Part shown: one piece after another, positions 28,381 through 36,167 of the stretch
How positions within the stretch are numbered: position 1 is the first letter of the stretch
Layout: every line of letters begins with the position of its first letter
Assembly: GCF_014192375.1 (NCBI RefSeq)
Contig: NZ_JACHXV010000007.1
Location: forward strand, 110,125-174,124
Direction: 5' to 3'
Source of the DNA: Endobacter medicaginis
GTDB taxonomy: Bacteria; Pseudomonadota; Alphaproteobacteria; Acetobacterales; Acetobacteraceae
Length of the DNA: 64,000 nt
Notes under the pieces: generated by a model
What the model was told of the DNA's origin: nothing
Seen by the model: only the letters and a program-made list of their open reading frames with translations
The model's database searches: none
Position numbers and translations under genes: made by a program

Positions 28381-29496
28381 ATGACGCAGCCGCTCGCCTC
28401 GTTCGAGGACACGCGCCACCGCCTCGCCGGGCCCGATCTGGCGCGCTGTATCGCCATCGTCTGCGTGCTGATCACCCATGATGGCGGGCTGGTCGCCGCG
28501 CTGCTCGGGGTCGGGCTGCCGCTGCATCTCGCGTTCCTGGGCTTCTTCGGCGTGATGCTGTTCTTCGTGCTCAGCGGGGTGCTGATCGGCACCCTCATGC
28601 TCGACCTGGTCGAGCGTGGCGCGGGCCTCGGCGACTGGTGGGTGTTCCTGCGCCGGCGCTGGGCGCGCACGCTGCCGGCCTATGCCGCCAGCCTCGTCAT
28701 CATCGCCGCCCTGACCCCGCTCGGCGGGCAGGGGGTGGACATGGCCGGGCTGGGCCGGGTGTGGGGGTTCTATGCGACACTGACGCAGAACCTGTTCTGG
28801 CGTCCGGTGTCGCCCTGGTTCGGCCAGTCCTGGTCGCTGGGCGTCGAGGAATGGTTCTATCTGGGCTTTCCGGCCCTGCTGGTGCTGGCCGGCTGGCTGC
28901 GCGCGCCGGGGCGGGTGGGGTTCGGCGTCGTGCTGACGCTGTTCGTCGTCGTCCCGATCGGCTGGCGGCTGGGTCTGGCACCGGATGCGGACTGGGACGA
29001 GGCGACCAGCAAGATCGTCGCCTGCCGGCTCGATTCGCTCGCCTGCGGGGTGGCGGCCGCGCTCGCGATGCGGGGCTGCGCGGGGCTGCGGCGGTTATGG
29101 GCGCCTTGCCTGGCGATCGGCGCGGCGATGGTGATCGGGATCTGGTGGAGCGACTGCCTGCCGTTCCCGCTATGGAGCGAGGGGGTCAAGCGGATCGTCC
29201 TGTTCGACGTCGTCGGCCTCGGTTTCGCGCTGTGCATGCCGGCCGCGCTGCGGCTGCGCCGGCTGCCACGCCCGGCCGCCGGGCTGGTGCGCAGCCTGAG
29301 CACGCACAGCTACGGGCTGTATCTCTGTCATCTGCCGCTCGCGCTGCTGACCGGCGAACTGCATGCGCGCGGCCTCGGCGCGCTGCCCTGTCTGGTGTTC
29401 CTGGCCCTCGCCACCATTGGCGGCGCGGCCCTGTCGTGGCGCTGCATCGAGCGCCCGTGTCTGCGCCTGCGCCCGGCTCAGACGCCGACGGGCTGA
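28381..29496 (+). CDS. Acyltransferase 3 (OafA/YrhL-type) membrane protein
   Basis: 371 residues, about 10 helices. N-terminal RHRLAGPDLARCIAIVCVLITHDG holds the early His typical of the family. FFGVMLFFVLSGVLIGTLML and WVFLRRRWARTLPAY match the family conserved loops, as does FGQSWSLGVEEWFYLGFP. It would transfer acetyl or another short acyl group to a surface sugar at the inner membrane. It follows a hypothetical membrane protein by one base. Its last 19 bases overlap the convergent TPR/glycosyltransferase gene, which suggests a shared surface-glycan function. Confidence 0.9.
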   Translation: MTQPLASFEDTRHRLAGPDLARCIAIVCVLITHDGGLVAALLGVGLPLHLAFLGFFGVMLFFVLSGVLIGTLMLDLVERGAGLGDWWVFLRRRWARTLPAYAASLVIIAALTPLGGQGVDMAGLGRVWGFYATLTQNLFWRPVSPWFGQSWSLGVEEWFYLGFPALLVLAGWLRAPGRVGFGVVLTLFVVVPIGWRLGLAPDADWDEATSKIVACRLDSLACGVAAALAMRGCAGLRRLWAPCLAIGAAMVIGIWWSDCLPFPLWSEGVKRIVLFDVVGLGFALCMPAALRLRRLPRPAAGLVRSLSTHSYGLYLCHLPLALLTGELHARGLGALPCLVFLALATIGGAALSWRCIERPCLRLRPAQTPTG

Positions 29497-31100
29497 TCGC
29501 GGGCGGCAAGGGCTGCCGCGAGCCGGGCGATGACCGGCGGCCAGGCCTGACGCGGCGGCAGCGGGGCGGGCTGCACGAGGCGGCGCAGCCCGGGATAGAG
29601 CGGCGGGCCGAACGCCTCGCGCCAGCGCCAGTCGCCGCCGGCGCGATCGAGCAGCCACAGCGGCGCCCCCATCGCACCGGCGAGATGGGCGGCCATGGTG
29701 TCGACCGCGACCACGCCGTCGAGGGCGGCGATCGCGGCGGCGGTGTCGGCCAGATCGGTGAACGGCCCGCCTTCCGCCATCCAGTCGGGCCGGTCCGCAC
29801 CCTCGGAGAGGGAGACGAAGCTCACCCCGGTGAGCGCGCCCAGCGGTGCGAGCAGGTCCGGCGGGATCGAGCGGCGGCGGTCGTAGCGGTAGGCCGGGCT
29901 GCCCTGCCAGACGAGGCCCAGGCGACGCCCCTTCAGACCGGCGAAGCGCGCCCGCCAGGCATCGATGCGCGCAGGCGGCAGCCGGATCCACACCGGATCG
30001 GCGGGCGGGTCGCCGAGCAGATGCGGCAGGCCGGGCAGGCCGGCGCGACAGGTGGCGGTCCCCTCCCCCTCGTCGAAGACGATAGTCTCGAACGAGTCCG
30101 CCACCAGCCGGCGCATCGCCTGCGGCACGCGCAGCACGATGCGCGCCCGCGCCCTGGCGGCCGGCAGGTAGCGCAGGAAATGCAGCGCGTCGCCCAGACC
30201 CTGTTCCACCTCCAGCCGCACCACCGCGTCGGTCGGCTGGCCGTCCCAATTCGGCAGGTCGGAGGCTGGCAGCAGGGCCGCGCGCGCCTCGAACGCCGCC
30301 CAGCCCTCCGCACGGCGGCCGGTGGCGAGCAGGACGGAGGCCAGCGTCAGTTCCGCCTGCGGCATCGCACCTGCGGCGAGGATGGCGCGCAGCCGGGCTT
30401 CGGCGGCGTCGAACCGGTCGCGCTCGAACAGCACCGACGCCCGGCCGAGCGCGATCGCCGGCTCGCCGGGGGCGGCGCGTTCGGCTTCGGCGAGCAGCGC
30501 GTCGGCCCGGGCGACATCGCCCTGCGCATCGGCGACCAGCCCCTCGGTCAGCAGCGTCGCCGCGGTCGGCGGGGCAAGCGCGCGGGCCTCGGCGATCGCG
30601 GCGGCGGCCTCGTCGATGCGACCGGCGGCGTTCAGTGCGGCGGCGAGGTTGGCGTGGGCGGCGGGATCGCGGGGTGCGCGCCGGGCGGTCTCGCGCCAGG
30701 CGACGAGGGCGGCGTCGGTGGCGCCGAGGGCCACAAGCGCGAGCGCATGGGCGTGGTGATGCGCAGGCTCGGACGGATCGGTCTCCACCGCCAGCCGGGC
30801 GGCGGCGCTGGCGGCTTCGGCATGGCCCTCGGCGAGGAGGGCGGCCGAGAGCGCCGCATGCCAGCCGGCGCGCGGCCGCAACTGCACCGCGCGGCCGATC
30901 GCGGCGATCGCCAGCGCGTTGTCGCCGCCCGCCTGCGCGGTGGCGCCGAGCCCGAACCAGGCAGGGGCGAAGGTGGCGTCGCCGGCGAGGGCGGCACGAT
31001 AGAGCCGGGCGGCGGTGTCGAGATCGCCGGCCCCGCGTGCGCGGTCGCCCTGCCGCGAAAGCGCGCGCGGGCTGGTATCTGGCGGCGGGTCGGCACTCAT
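29478..31100 (-). CDS. TPR-repeat protein with GT9-like glycosyltransferase domain
   Basis: 540 residues from the ATG at 31098-31100 (MSADPPPDTSPRAL); the upstream extension is not needed. Residues about 10-260 are tetratricopeptide-type Ala-rich helical repeats (GDLDTAARLYRAALAGDATFAPAWFGLG and so on). The C-terminal half carries EQGLGDALHFLRYLP, LGLVWQGSPAYRYDRRRSI and VVAVDTMAAHLAGAMGAPLWLL, which resemble ADP-heptose:LPS heptosyltransferase (GT9) folds and occur in TPR-linked glycosyltransferases. Acceptor unknown, possibly a protein or flagellin. It overlaps the acyltransferase 3' end tail to tail and diverges from the M32 peptidase. Confidence 0.78.
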   Translation of the reverse strand: MSADPPPDTSPRALSRQGDRARGAGDLDTAARLYRAALAGDATFAPAWFGLGATAQAGGDNALAIAAIGRAVQLRPRAGWHAALSAALLAEGHAEAASAAARLAVETDPSEPAHHHAHALALVALGATDAALVAWRETARRAPRDPAAHANLAAALNAAGRIDEAAAAIAEARALAPPTAATLLTEGLVADAQGDVARADALLAEAERAAPGEPAIALGRASVLFERDRFDAAEARLRAILAAGAMPQAELTLASVLLATGRRAEGWAAFEARAALLPASDLPNWDGQPTDAVVRLEVEQGLGDALHFLRYLPAARARARIVLRVPQAMRRLVADSFETIVFDEGEGTATCRAGLPGLPHLLGDPPADPVWIRLPPARIDAWRARFAGLKGRRLGLVWQGSPAYRYDRRRSIPPDLLAPLGALTGVSFVSLSEGADRPDWMAEGGPFTDLADTAAAIAALDGVVAVDTMAAHLAGAMGAPLWLLDRAGGDWRWREAFGPPLYPGLRRLVQPAPLPPRQAWPPVIARLAAALAARDQPVGV

Positions 31101-31182
31101 CACCGGCGTTGCTACCACCGGCGCGGTGATGGTGCATCCGTCTGCTTGCACAGCCACCGCCCGGCGCGCGAAGCTGGCGGGC

Positions 31183-32688
31183 ATGGACACGCATCTCTCC
31201 AATACCGCCCCCGCCTATGACCGGCTCAAGCAGCGCTTCGCCCGCATCGCCACCCTCGGCGAGGCGGCGGCGATGCTGGGCTGGGATGCGCAGGCGATGA
31301 TGCCCGATGGCGGCAGCGAGGCGCGTGGCGAACAGCTCGCCACCCTGTCGGGGCTGGCGCACGAGATGCTGGTGGCCCCCGAGACCGGCGCGCTGCTGGA
31401 GGCGGCCAGCACGCCGGACAGCTCGGCCTGGGATGTCGCCAATCTGCGCCTGATGAAGCGCAGCTATCTCAAGGCCACCGTGCTGCCCGGCGATCTGGTC
31501 GAGGCGCTGTCGCGCCAGAGCAATGCCTGCGAGATGGCGTGGCGGCAGGCCAGGGCGGAGAGCGATTTTGCCGCCATTGCGCCGAAGCTGGAAGGGCTGC
31601 TGTCTCTGGTGCGCGAGCAGGCCACCGCCCTGTCGGAGGTGCTGTCGCTTAGCCCGTACGACGCGCTGATGGACGAGTTCCAGCCCGGCATCGGGGCGGC
31701 GGATGCAGCACCGATCTTCGCGCGCTACGAGGCGTTCCTGCGTGACAATCTCGACGCGATCGAGGCGCGGCAGGCGGCGGGTCCGGCGCCGGTCGCGCTG
31801 CCCGCACTGCCGATCGATGCACAGGAGGCGCTGTGCCGGGATCTGGCCGCGCGGGTCGGGCTCGATTTCGACCATGCGCGTCTGGACCGCTCGATCCACC
31901 CATTCTGCGGCGGCACGCCGACCGACATCCGCATCACCACGCGCTACAGCGAGGCCGATCCGTCGAATGCGCTCTATGCGGTGGTGCACGAGACGGGGCA
32001 CGCGCTCTACGAGGCGGGCTTGCCCAAGGACTGGCGCGGGCGGCAGCCGGTGGGGCAGGCCTGCGGCATGGCGGCGCATGAGAGCCAGTCGCTGTCGATC
32101 GAGATGCAGGCCTGCCGGTCTGACGCGTTCCTGTCCTGGCTGGGGCCGTTCCTTGCGGAACGGTTCGGCGATCATCCCGCCTATGCGCCCGACAATCTCG
32201 CCCGCGCGTGGCGGCGCGTGGAGCGCGGCTTCATCCGGGTGGATGCCGACGAGGTGACCTATCCGGCGCATGTGATCCTGCGCTTCCGGCTCGAACAGGC
32301 GATGATCGCCGGCGATCTGAAGGTGGCCGATCTGCCCGGCGCCTGGGCGGAGGGGCTGCATGCCCTGCTCGGCGTCACCCCACCCGACGACGCGCGCGGC
32401 TGCCTGCAGGACATCCACTGGTATTCGGGCGCGTTCGGCTATTTCCCGTCCTATTCGCTGGGCGCGATGACCGCCGCGCAGCTCATGGACGCCGCCCGCG
32501 CCGCCACCCTCGATCTCGATGCCGCGCTCGCGACGGGCGATTTCAGGCCGCTGCGGGGCTGGATGGCGGCCAACGTGCATGCGCAGGGCAGCCTGTACGG
32601 GTTCAACGACCTGCTGCGCCATGCCACCGGTGCGCCGCTCGGCATCGAGCCGTTCCTGGCCCATCTGCGCCGCCGCTATCTGGATTGA
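31183..32688 (+). CDS. Carboxypeptidase M32 (Taq type)
   Basis: 501 residues, the typical length of M32 metallocarboxypeptidases. The zinc site HETGH is in VVHETGHALYEAGLP, with downstream HESQSL supplying the third ligand. Other family segments are LGWDAQAMMP, ARVGLDFDHARLDRSIHPFC, TRYSEADPSNALY and FGYFPSYSLGAMTAAQL. It removes C-terminal amino acids from peptides in the cytoplasm. The ATG at 31183 is chosen because the protein then begins at the conserved YDRLKQRFARIATLGEAA region. It stands alone between the divergent TPR gene and the toxin-antitoxin pair. Confidence 0.93.
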   Translation: MDTHLSNTAPAYDRLKQRFARIATLGEAAAMLGWDAQAMMPDGGSEARGEQLATLSGLAHEMLVAPETGALLEAASTPDSSAWDVANLRLMKRSYLKATVLPGDLVEALSRQSNACEMAWRQARAESDFAAIAPKLEGLLSLVREQATALSEVLSLSPYDALMDEFQPGIGAADAAPIFARYEAFLRDNLDAIEARQAAGPAPVALPALPIDAQEALCRDLAARVGLDFDHARLDRSIHPFCGGTPTDIRITTRYSEADPSNALYAVVHETGHALYEAGLPKDWRGRQPVGQACGMAAHESQSLSIEMQACRSDAFLSWLGPFLAERFGDHPAYAPDNLARAWRRVERGFIRVDADEVTYPAHVILRFRLEQAMIAGDLKVADLPGAWAEGLHALLGVTPPDDARGCLQDIHWYSGAFGYFPSYSLGAMTAAQLMDAARAATLDLDAALATGDFRPLRGWMAANVHAQGSLYGFNDLLRHATGAPLGIEPFLAHLRRRYLD

Positions 32689-32716
32689 GCCGGCATGGTG
32701 CGACGGCGCGGACATA

Positions 32717-32746
32717 TTGACTTAGTCCAATGGACCTGACTAGGCT
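32717..32746 (+). promoter_or_regulatory. Promoter and small operator candidate for the Phd/PIN pair
   Basis: TTGACT at 32717 and TAGGCT at 32741 form a sigma70-like pair with an 18-base spacer, ending 6 bases before the antitoxin ATG at 32753. Between them lies the inverted repeat GTCC-AAT-GGAC (32725-32735). Phd-type antitoxins repress their own promoter by binding such repeats, so this is a reasonable autoregulatory site. The short distance implies a near-leaderless transcript. Confidence 0.4.
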
Positions 32747-32752
32747 TTGGTC

Positions 32753-32992
32753 ATGAACGCGATCAACATCCATGAGGCCAAGACGCACCTGTCGCGCCTG
32801 GTCGAACAGGTCGAGCGAGGCGAGAGCGTGGTGATCGCGCGGTCGGGCCGGCCGGTGGCACGGCTCGCACCGCTGGATGCGCCGGCACCGGGACAGAAGC
32901 GGCGGCTGGGGTTCCTGTCGGGGCAGATCGCGGTGCCGGAGGATTTCGACCTTATGGGCGAGCAGGTGGTGGCAGCACTGTTCGAGGGCTGA
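32753..32992 (+). CDS. Type II antitoxin, Phd/YefM family
   Basis: 79 residues. N-terminal INIHEAKTHLSRLVEQVERGESVVIARSGRPVARLAPL is the classic Phd/YefM DNA-binding fold, which dimerises and represses its own operon. The C-terminal GFLSGQIAVPEDFDLMGEQVVAALFEG is the toxin-neutralising tail seen in antitoxins that pair with PIN toxins. ATG at 32753 preferred over TTG at 32747. The PIN gene starts 6 bases after its stop. No mobile element flanks the pair. Confidence 0.9.
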   Translation: MNAINIHEAKTHLSRLVEQVERGESVVIARSGRPVARLAPLDAPAPGQKRRLGFLSGQIAVPEDFDLMGEQVVAALFEG

Positions 32993-32998
32993 GCGCGC

Positions 32999-33385
32999 GT
33001 GCGGCTGCTGCTCGACACTCATCTGCTGCTCTGGGCGGCGGGCGATCCGGCGCGGCTGTCGGACGCGACACGCACGCTGATGTCCGACCCGGACAACGAG
33101 CTGTGGTTCAGCGCGGCCAGCCTGTGGGAAGTCGCGATCAAGGCCGGGCTGGGACGCGAGGATTTCCGTGTCGATCCGCATCTGCTGCGCCGCGGCCTGC
33201 GCGACAATGACTGGCACGAACTGCCGATCTCCAGCCGCCATGCGGTCACCGTCGCCACCCTGCCCGACCTGCACCGCGACCCGTTCGACCGTCTGCTGGT
33301 GGCGCAGGCGACGGTCGAGGGCCTGCTGCTGCTGACCCGCGACCCACAGGTGGGCCGCTATCCCGGACCGATCCGGCTCGTCTGA
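32999..33385 (+). CDS. Type II toxin, PIN domain (VapC-like)
   Basis: 128 residues, GTG start. PIN-domain ribonuclease with acidic residues in the expected order: LLLDTHLLLWA (first Asp), SAASLWEVAIKAGLG (Glu) and DPFDRLLVAQA (Asp), then LLLLTRDPQV with the last Asp. These would bind Mg2+ and cleave RNA, often tRNA, when the antitoxin is lost. Gene order is antitoxin then toxin, with a 6-base gap. It belongs to the subgroup that partners Phd-like antitoxins rather than VapB AbrB types. Confidence 0.92.
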   Translation: MRLLLDTHLLLWAAGDPARLSDATRTLMSDPDNELWFSAASLWEVAIKAGLGREDFRVDPHLLRRGLRDNDWHELPISSRHAVTVATLPDLHRDPFDRLLVAQATVEGLLLLTRDPQVGRYPGPIRLV

Positions 33386-33424
33386 CGCCTCGCCGCGCGC
33401 GCCACGATGCGGTATGCTGATCGG

Positions 33425-34840
33425 ATGCGATATGTTTCGACCCGCGGCGAGGCCGAGCCGCGTGATTTTGCCGGGGTGTTAATGGCGGGGCTCGCCGAGG
33501 ATGGCGGGCTGTTTGTGCCGGAAGCCTGGCCGCTGATCGCGGCCGACCAGTGGCGCACGATGCGGGGGCTCGACTACCCGACGCTTGCCGCGCGCCTGAT
33601 CGCGCCGTTCGCCGCCCCCTCCATCGACGAGCCGACACTGCTCGGACTGGCACGGGACGCGTATGCGGGGTTCGGGCATCCGGCGGTGGCACCGCTGGTG
33701 CAGATCGACCGCAACCTGTTCGCGCTGGAACTGTTCCACGGGCCAACCCTGGCCTTCAAGGACATGGCGATGCAGCTGCTCGGGCGGCTGTTCGACCATG
33801 TGCTCGGCGAAAGCGGCGCACGGGTGACGATCGTGGGCGCGACCTCGGGCGATACCGGATCGGCGGCGATCGCGGCCCTGTGCGACCGCACCTGCGTCGA
33901 TGTGGCGATCCTGCATCCGCAAGGACGCACCTCGGAGGTGCAGCGGAGGCAGATGACCACCGTGCTGGCATCCAACATCAGCAACATCGCCGTGACGGGC
34001 AATTTCGACGACTGCCAGGACCTGGTGAAGGCGATGTTCGCCGACGCGCCGTTCCGCCGCGAGCTGAACCTCTCGGCGGTCAATTCGATCAACTGGGCGC
34101 GGGTGGCGGCCCAGATCCCGTATTACGCCTATGCCGCCCTCGCGCTGGGCGCACCGGACCGGGAGGTGGCGTTCGCGGTGCCGACCGGCAATTTCGGCAA
34201 CGTGCTGGCCGCCTGGGCGGTGCGCCGGATGGGGCTGCCGGTGCGCGCGCTGGCCATCGGGGCGAATGTCAACGACATCCTGGCCCGCTTCCTCGCCGCC
34301 AACGACATGTCGATCCGGGCGGTCACGCCCTCGCTGTCGCCGAGCATGGATATCGGGGTCAGCTCCAATTTCGAGCGGCTGCTGTTCGAACTGCTGGGGC
34401 GCGATGCGGGACGGGTGCGCCAGATCATGACCGGTTTTCGCACCACCGGGCGCATGGCGGTGCCGGATGCGGCGTGGCGGGAGGCGAGCGCGCTGTTTTC
34501 GGGCGTCACACTCGACGACGAGGCGGTGATCGCCGCCATCCGCGAGCTGCATGCGCGCACCGGCTACGTGGCGGAGCCGCACAGCGCGATCGGCATCGCC
34601 GCAGGGGAGCATCTGCGCGCGACGCTGCCGCCCGAGGTGGCGGTGGTGGCGGCGGCGACCGCGCATCCGGCAAAGTTTCCCGATGCGATGGAGCGCGCGC
34701 TCGGCTTTCGCCCGCCGTTGCCGGCCGCCCTCGCCGACCTATATGAGCGTGAGGAACGCTACGTCACCGCCGACAACGATCTCGGCGCGATCGAGGCCCT
34801 GGTACGGGCGCATGCGCTGCGCAACGCGGTCCCGGCCTGA
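33425..34840 (+). CDS. thrC: Threonine synthase
   Basis: 471 residues. PLP fold type II enzyme converting O-phosphohomoserine to threonine. The start ATG at 33425 gives the canonical MRYVSTRGEA N-terminus. FHGPTLAFKDMAMQLLG contains the PLP lysine (residue 112). VGATSGDTGSAAIAAL binds the cofactor phosphate, and AVPTGNFGNVLAAW and SPSMDIGVSSNFERLLFEL are class II (bacterial/fungal) threonine synthase motifs. It ends 39 bases before the M16 peptidase, an adjacency common in alphaproteobacteria. Confidence 0.97.
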   Translation: MRYVSTRGEAEPRDFAGVLMAGLAEDGGLFVPEAWPLIAADQWRTMRGLDYPTLAARLIAPFAAPSIDEPTLLGLARDAYAGFGHPAVAPLVQIDRNLFALELFHGPTLAFKDMAMQLLGRLFDHVLGESGARVTIVGATSGDTGSAAIAALCDRTCVDVAILHPQGRTSEVQRRQMTTVLASNISNIAVTGNFDDCQDLVKAMFADAPFRRELNLSAVNSINWARVAAQIPYYAYAALALGAPDREVAFAVPTGNFGNVLAAWAVRRMGLPVRALAIGANVNDILARFLAANDMSIRAVTPSLSPSMDIGVSSNFERLLFELLGRDAGRVRQIMTGFRTTGRMAVPDAAWREASALFSGVTLDDEAVIAAIRELHARTGYVAEPHSAIGIAAGEHLRATLPPEVAVVAAATAHPAKFPDAMERALGFRPPLPAALADLYEREERYVTADNDLGAIEALVRAHALRNAVPA

Positions 34841-34879
34841 TCCACGCCGACTGTCCCTTTCGATTTTCAGGAACGCTTG

Positions 34880-36163
34880 ATGCCCGAACCCACCCCCGTC
34901 CGCGTCACCACCCTGCCCTCCGGCCTGACGGTCGTGACGGAGCGGATGGAGCGCGTCGAGACGGTCAGTTTCGGCGCCTATGTCGCCTCCGGCACCCGCC
35001 ATGAGCGGGCGGAGGAAAACGGGGTGTCGCATTTCCTCGAACACATGGCGTTCAAGGGCACCGAGCGGCGCTCGGCGGCCCGCATCGCCGAGGAGATCGA
35101 GGATGTCGGCGGCCATATCAACGCCTACACTGCCCGCGAGCAGACCGCCTACTACGTCAAGCTGCTCAAGGAGGATCTGGGGCTGGGCGTCGACATCATC
35201 GGCGACATCCTGACCCATTCGAGCTTCGCGCCCGAGGAGCTGGAGCGCGAGCGCGGGGTGATCCTGCAGGAGATCGGCCAGGCCAACGACACGCCCGACG
35301 ACATCATCTTCGACCATTTCCAGGCCACCGCCTATCCGGACCAGCCGATGGGGCGCCCGACGCTGGGCACCGAGGCCCTGATCCGCGAGATGAAGCGCGA
35401 CACGCTGACGGGCTACATGCGCGACCATTACGCGGCCGCGAACACGGTGATCGCAGCCACCGGCAACCTGCATCATGACGATGTGGTCGCGCTGGTGGAG
35501 CGGCATTTCGCCGATCTGCCGCGCCACACCGCGCCGAAGCCGGTGGCGGCGCGCTACATCGGTGGCGAGTTCCGCGAGAGCCGCGATCTCGACCAGGTGC
35601 ATGTCACGCTGGGCTTCCCGTCGGTCGGCTACGGGCATGGCGACTACTACGCGACCATGCTGCTCGCCACCGTGCTGGGCGGGGGGATGTCGTCGCGGCT
35701 GTTCCAGGAAATCCGCGAGCGGCGCGGGCTGGTCTATTCGATCTACGCCTATCACGCGCCGGCCACCGATGGCGGGGTGTTCGGGCTGTATGCCGGCACC
35801 GGCGAGGATGAGGCGGCGGAGCTGGTGCCGGCGACGCTGGACGAGCTTGATGCGGTCTGCCGCCATATCGAGCCGGCGGAGCTCGCCCGGGCACGCGCAC
35901 AGGTCAAGGCGGGGCTGCTGATGTCGCTGGAGAGCACCGGCAATCGCTGCGAGCAGATCGCCCGGCAGTACGAGCTGTTCGGCCGGCTGATCCCGACCGC
36001 GGAGACGGTGGCGAAGATCGATGCGGTCGGCCTCGACGATCTCAAGCGCGTGGCATCGAACCTGTTTGCCGGCGCGCCGACACTGGCGACGATCGGACCG
36101 GTCGACCGCGTACCCGGGGTGGGCGCGATCGCCGCGCGTCTCGGCACCCGTGCTGCGGCCTGA
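34880..36163 (+). CDS. M16-family zinc peptidase (PqqL/MPP-like)
   Basis: 427 residues. The inverted zinc motif HFLEH is at residues 51-55 in ENGVSHFLEHMAFKGT, and the distal Glu lies in EEIEDVGGHINAYTAREQTAYYVKLL. The C-terminal half has MSSRLFQEIRERRGLVYSIYAYHA, the R/Y pair conserved in the mitochondrial processing peptidase beta-like group. It probably degrades or processes peptides in the cytoplasm or periplasm; no signal peptide is visible. The ATG at 34880 is chosen over the TTG at 34877. Its stop is 4 bases before the tldE ATG. Confidence 0.93.
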   Translation: MPEPTPVRVTTLPSGLTVVTERMERVETVSFGAYVASGTRHERAEENGVSHFLEHMAFKGTERRSAARIAEEIEDVGGHINAYTAREQTAYYVKLLKEDLGLGVDIIGDILTHSSFAPEELERERGVILQEIGQANDTPDDIIFDHFQATAYPDQPMGRPTLGTEALIREMKRDTLTGYMRDHYAAANTVIAATGNLHHDDVVALVERHFADLPRHTAPKPVAARYIGGEFRESRDLDQVHVTLGFPSVGYGHGDYYATMLLATVLGGGMSSRLFQEIRERRGLVYSIYAYHAPATDGGVFGLYAGTGEDEAAELVPATLDELDAVCRHIEPAELARARAQVKAGLLMSLESTGNRCEQIARQYELFGRLIPTAETVAKIDAVGLDDLKRVASNLFAGAPTLATIGPVDRVPGVGAIAARLGTRAAA

Positions 36164-36167
36164 GCCG

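Noticed and set aside
29170..32715. A 1181-residue minus frame across TPR and M32 genes
   Set aside because: Shadow frame covering genes on both strands; internal Arg-rich composition and no recognisable domain.
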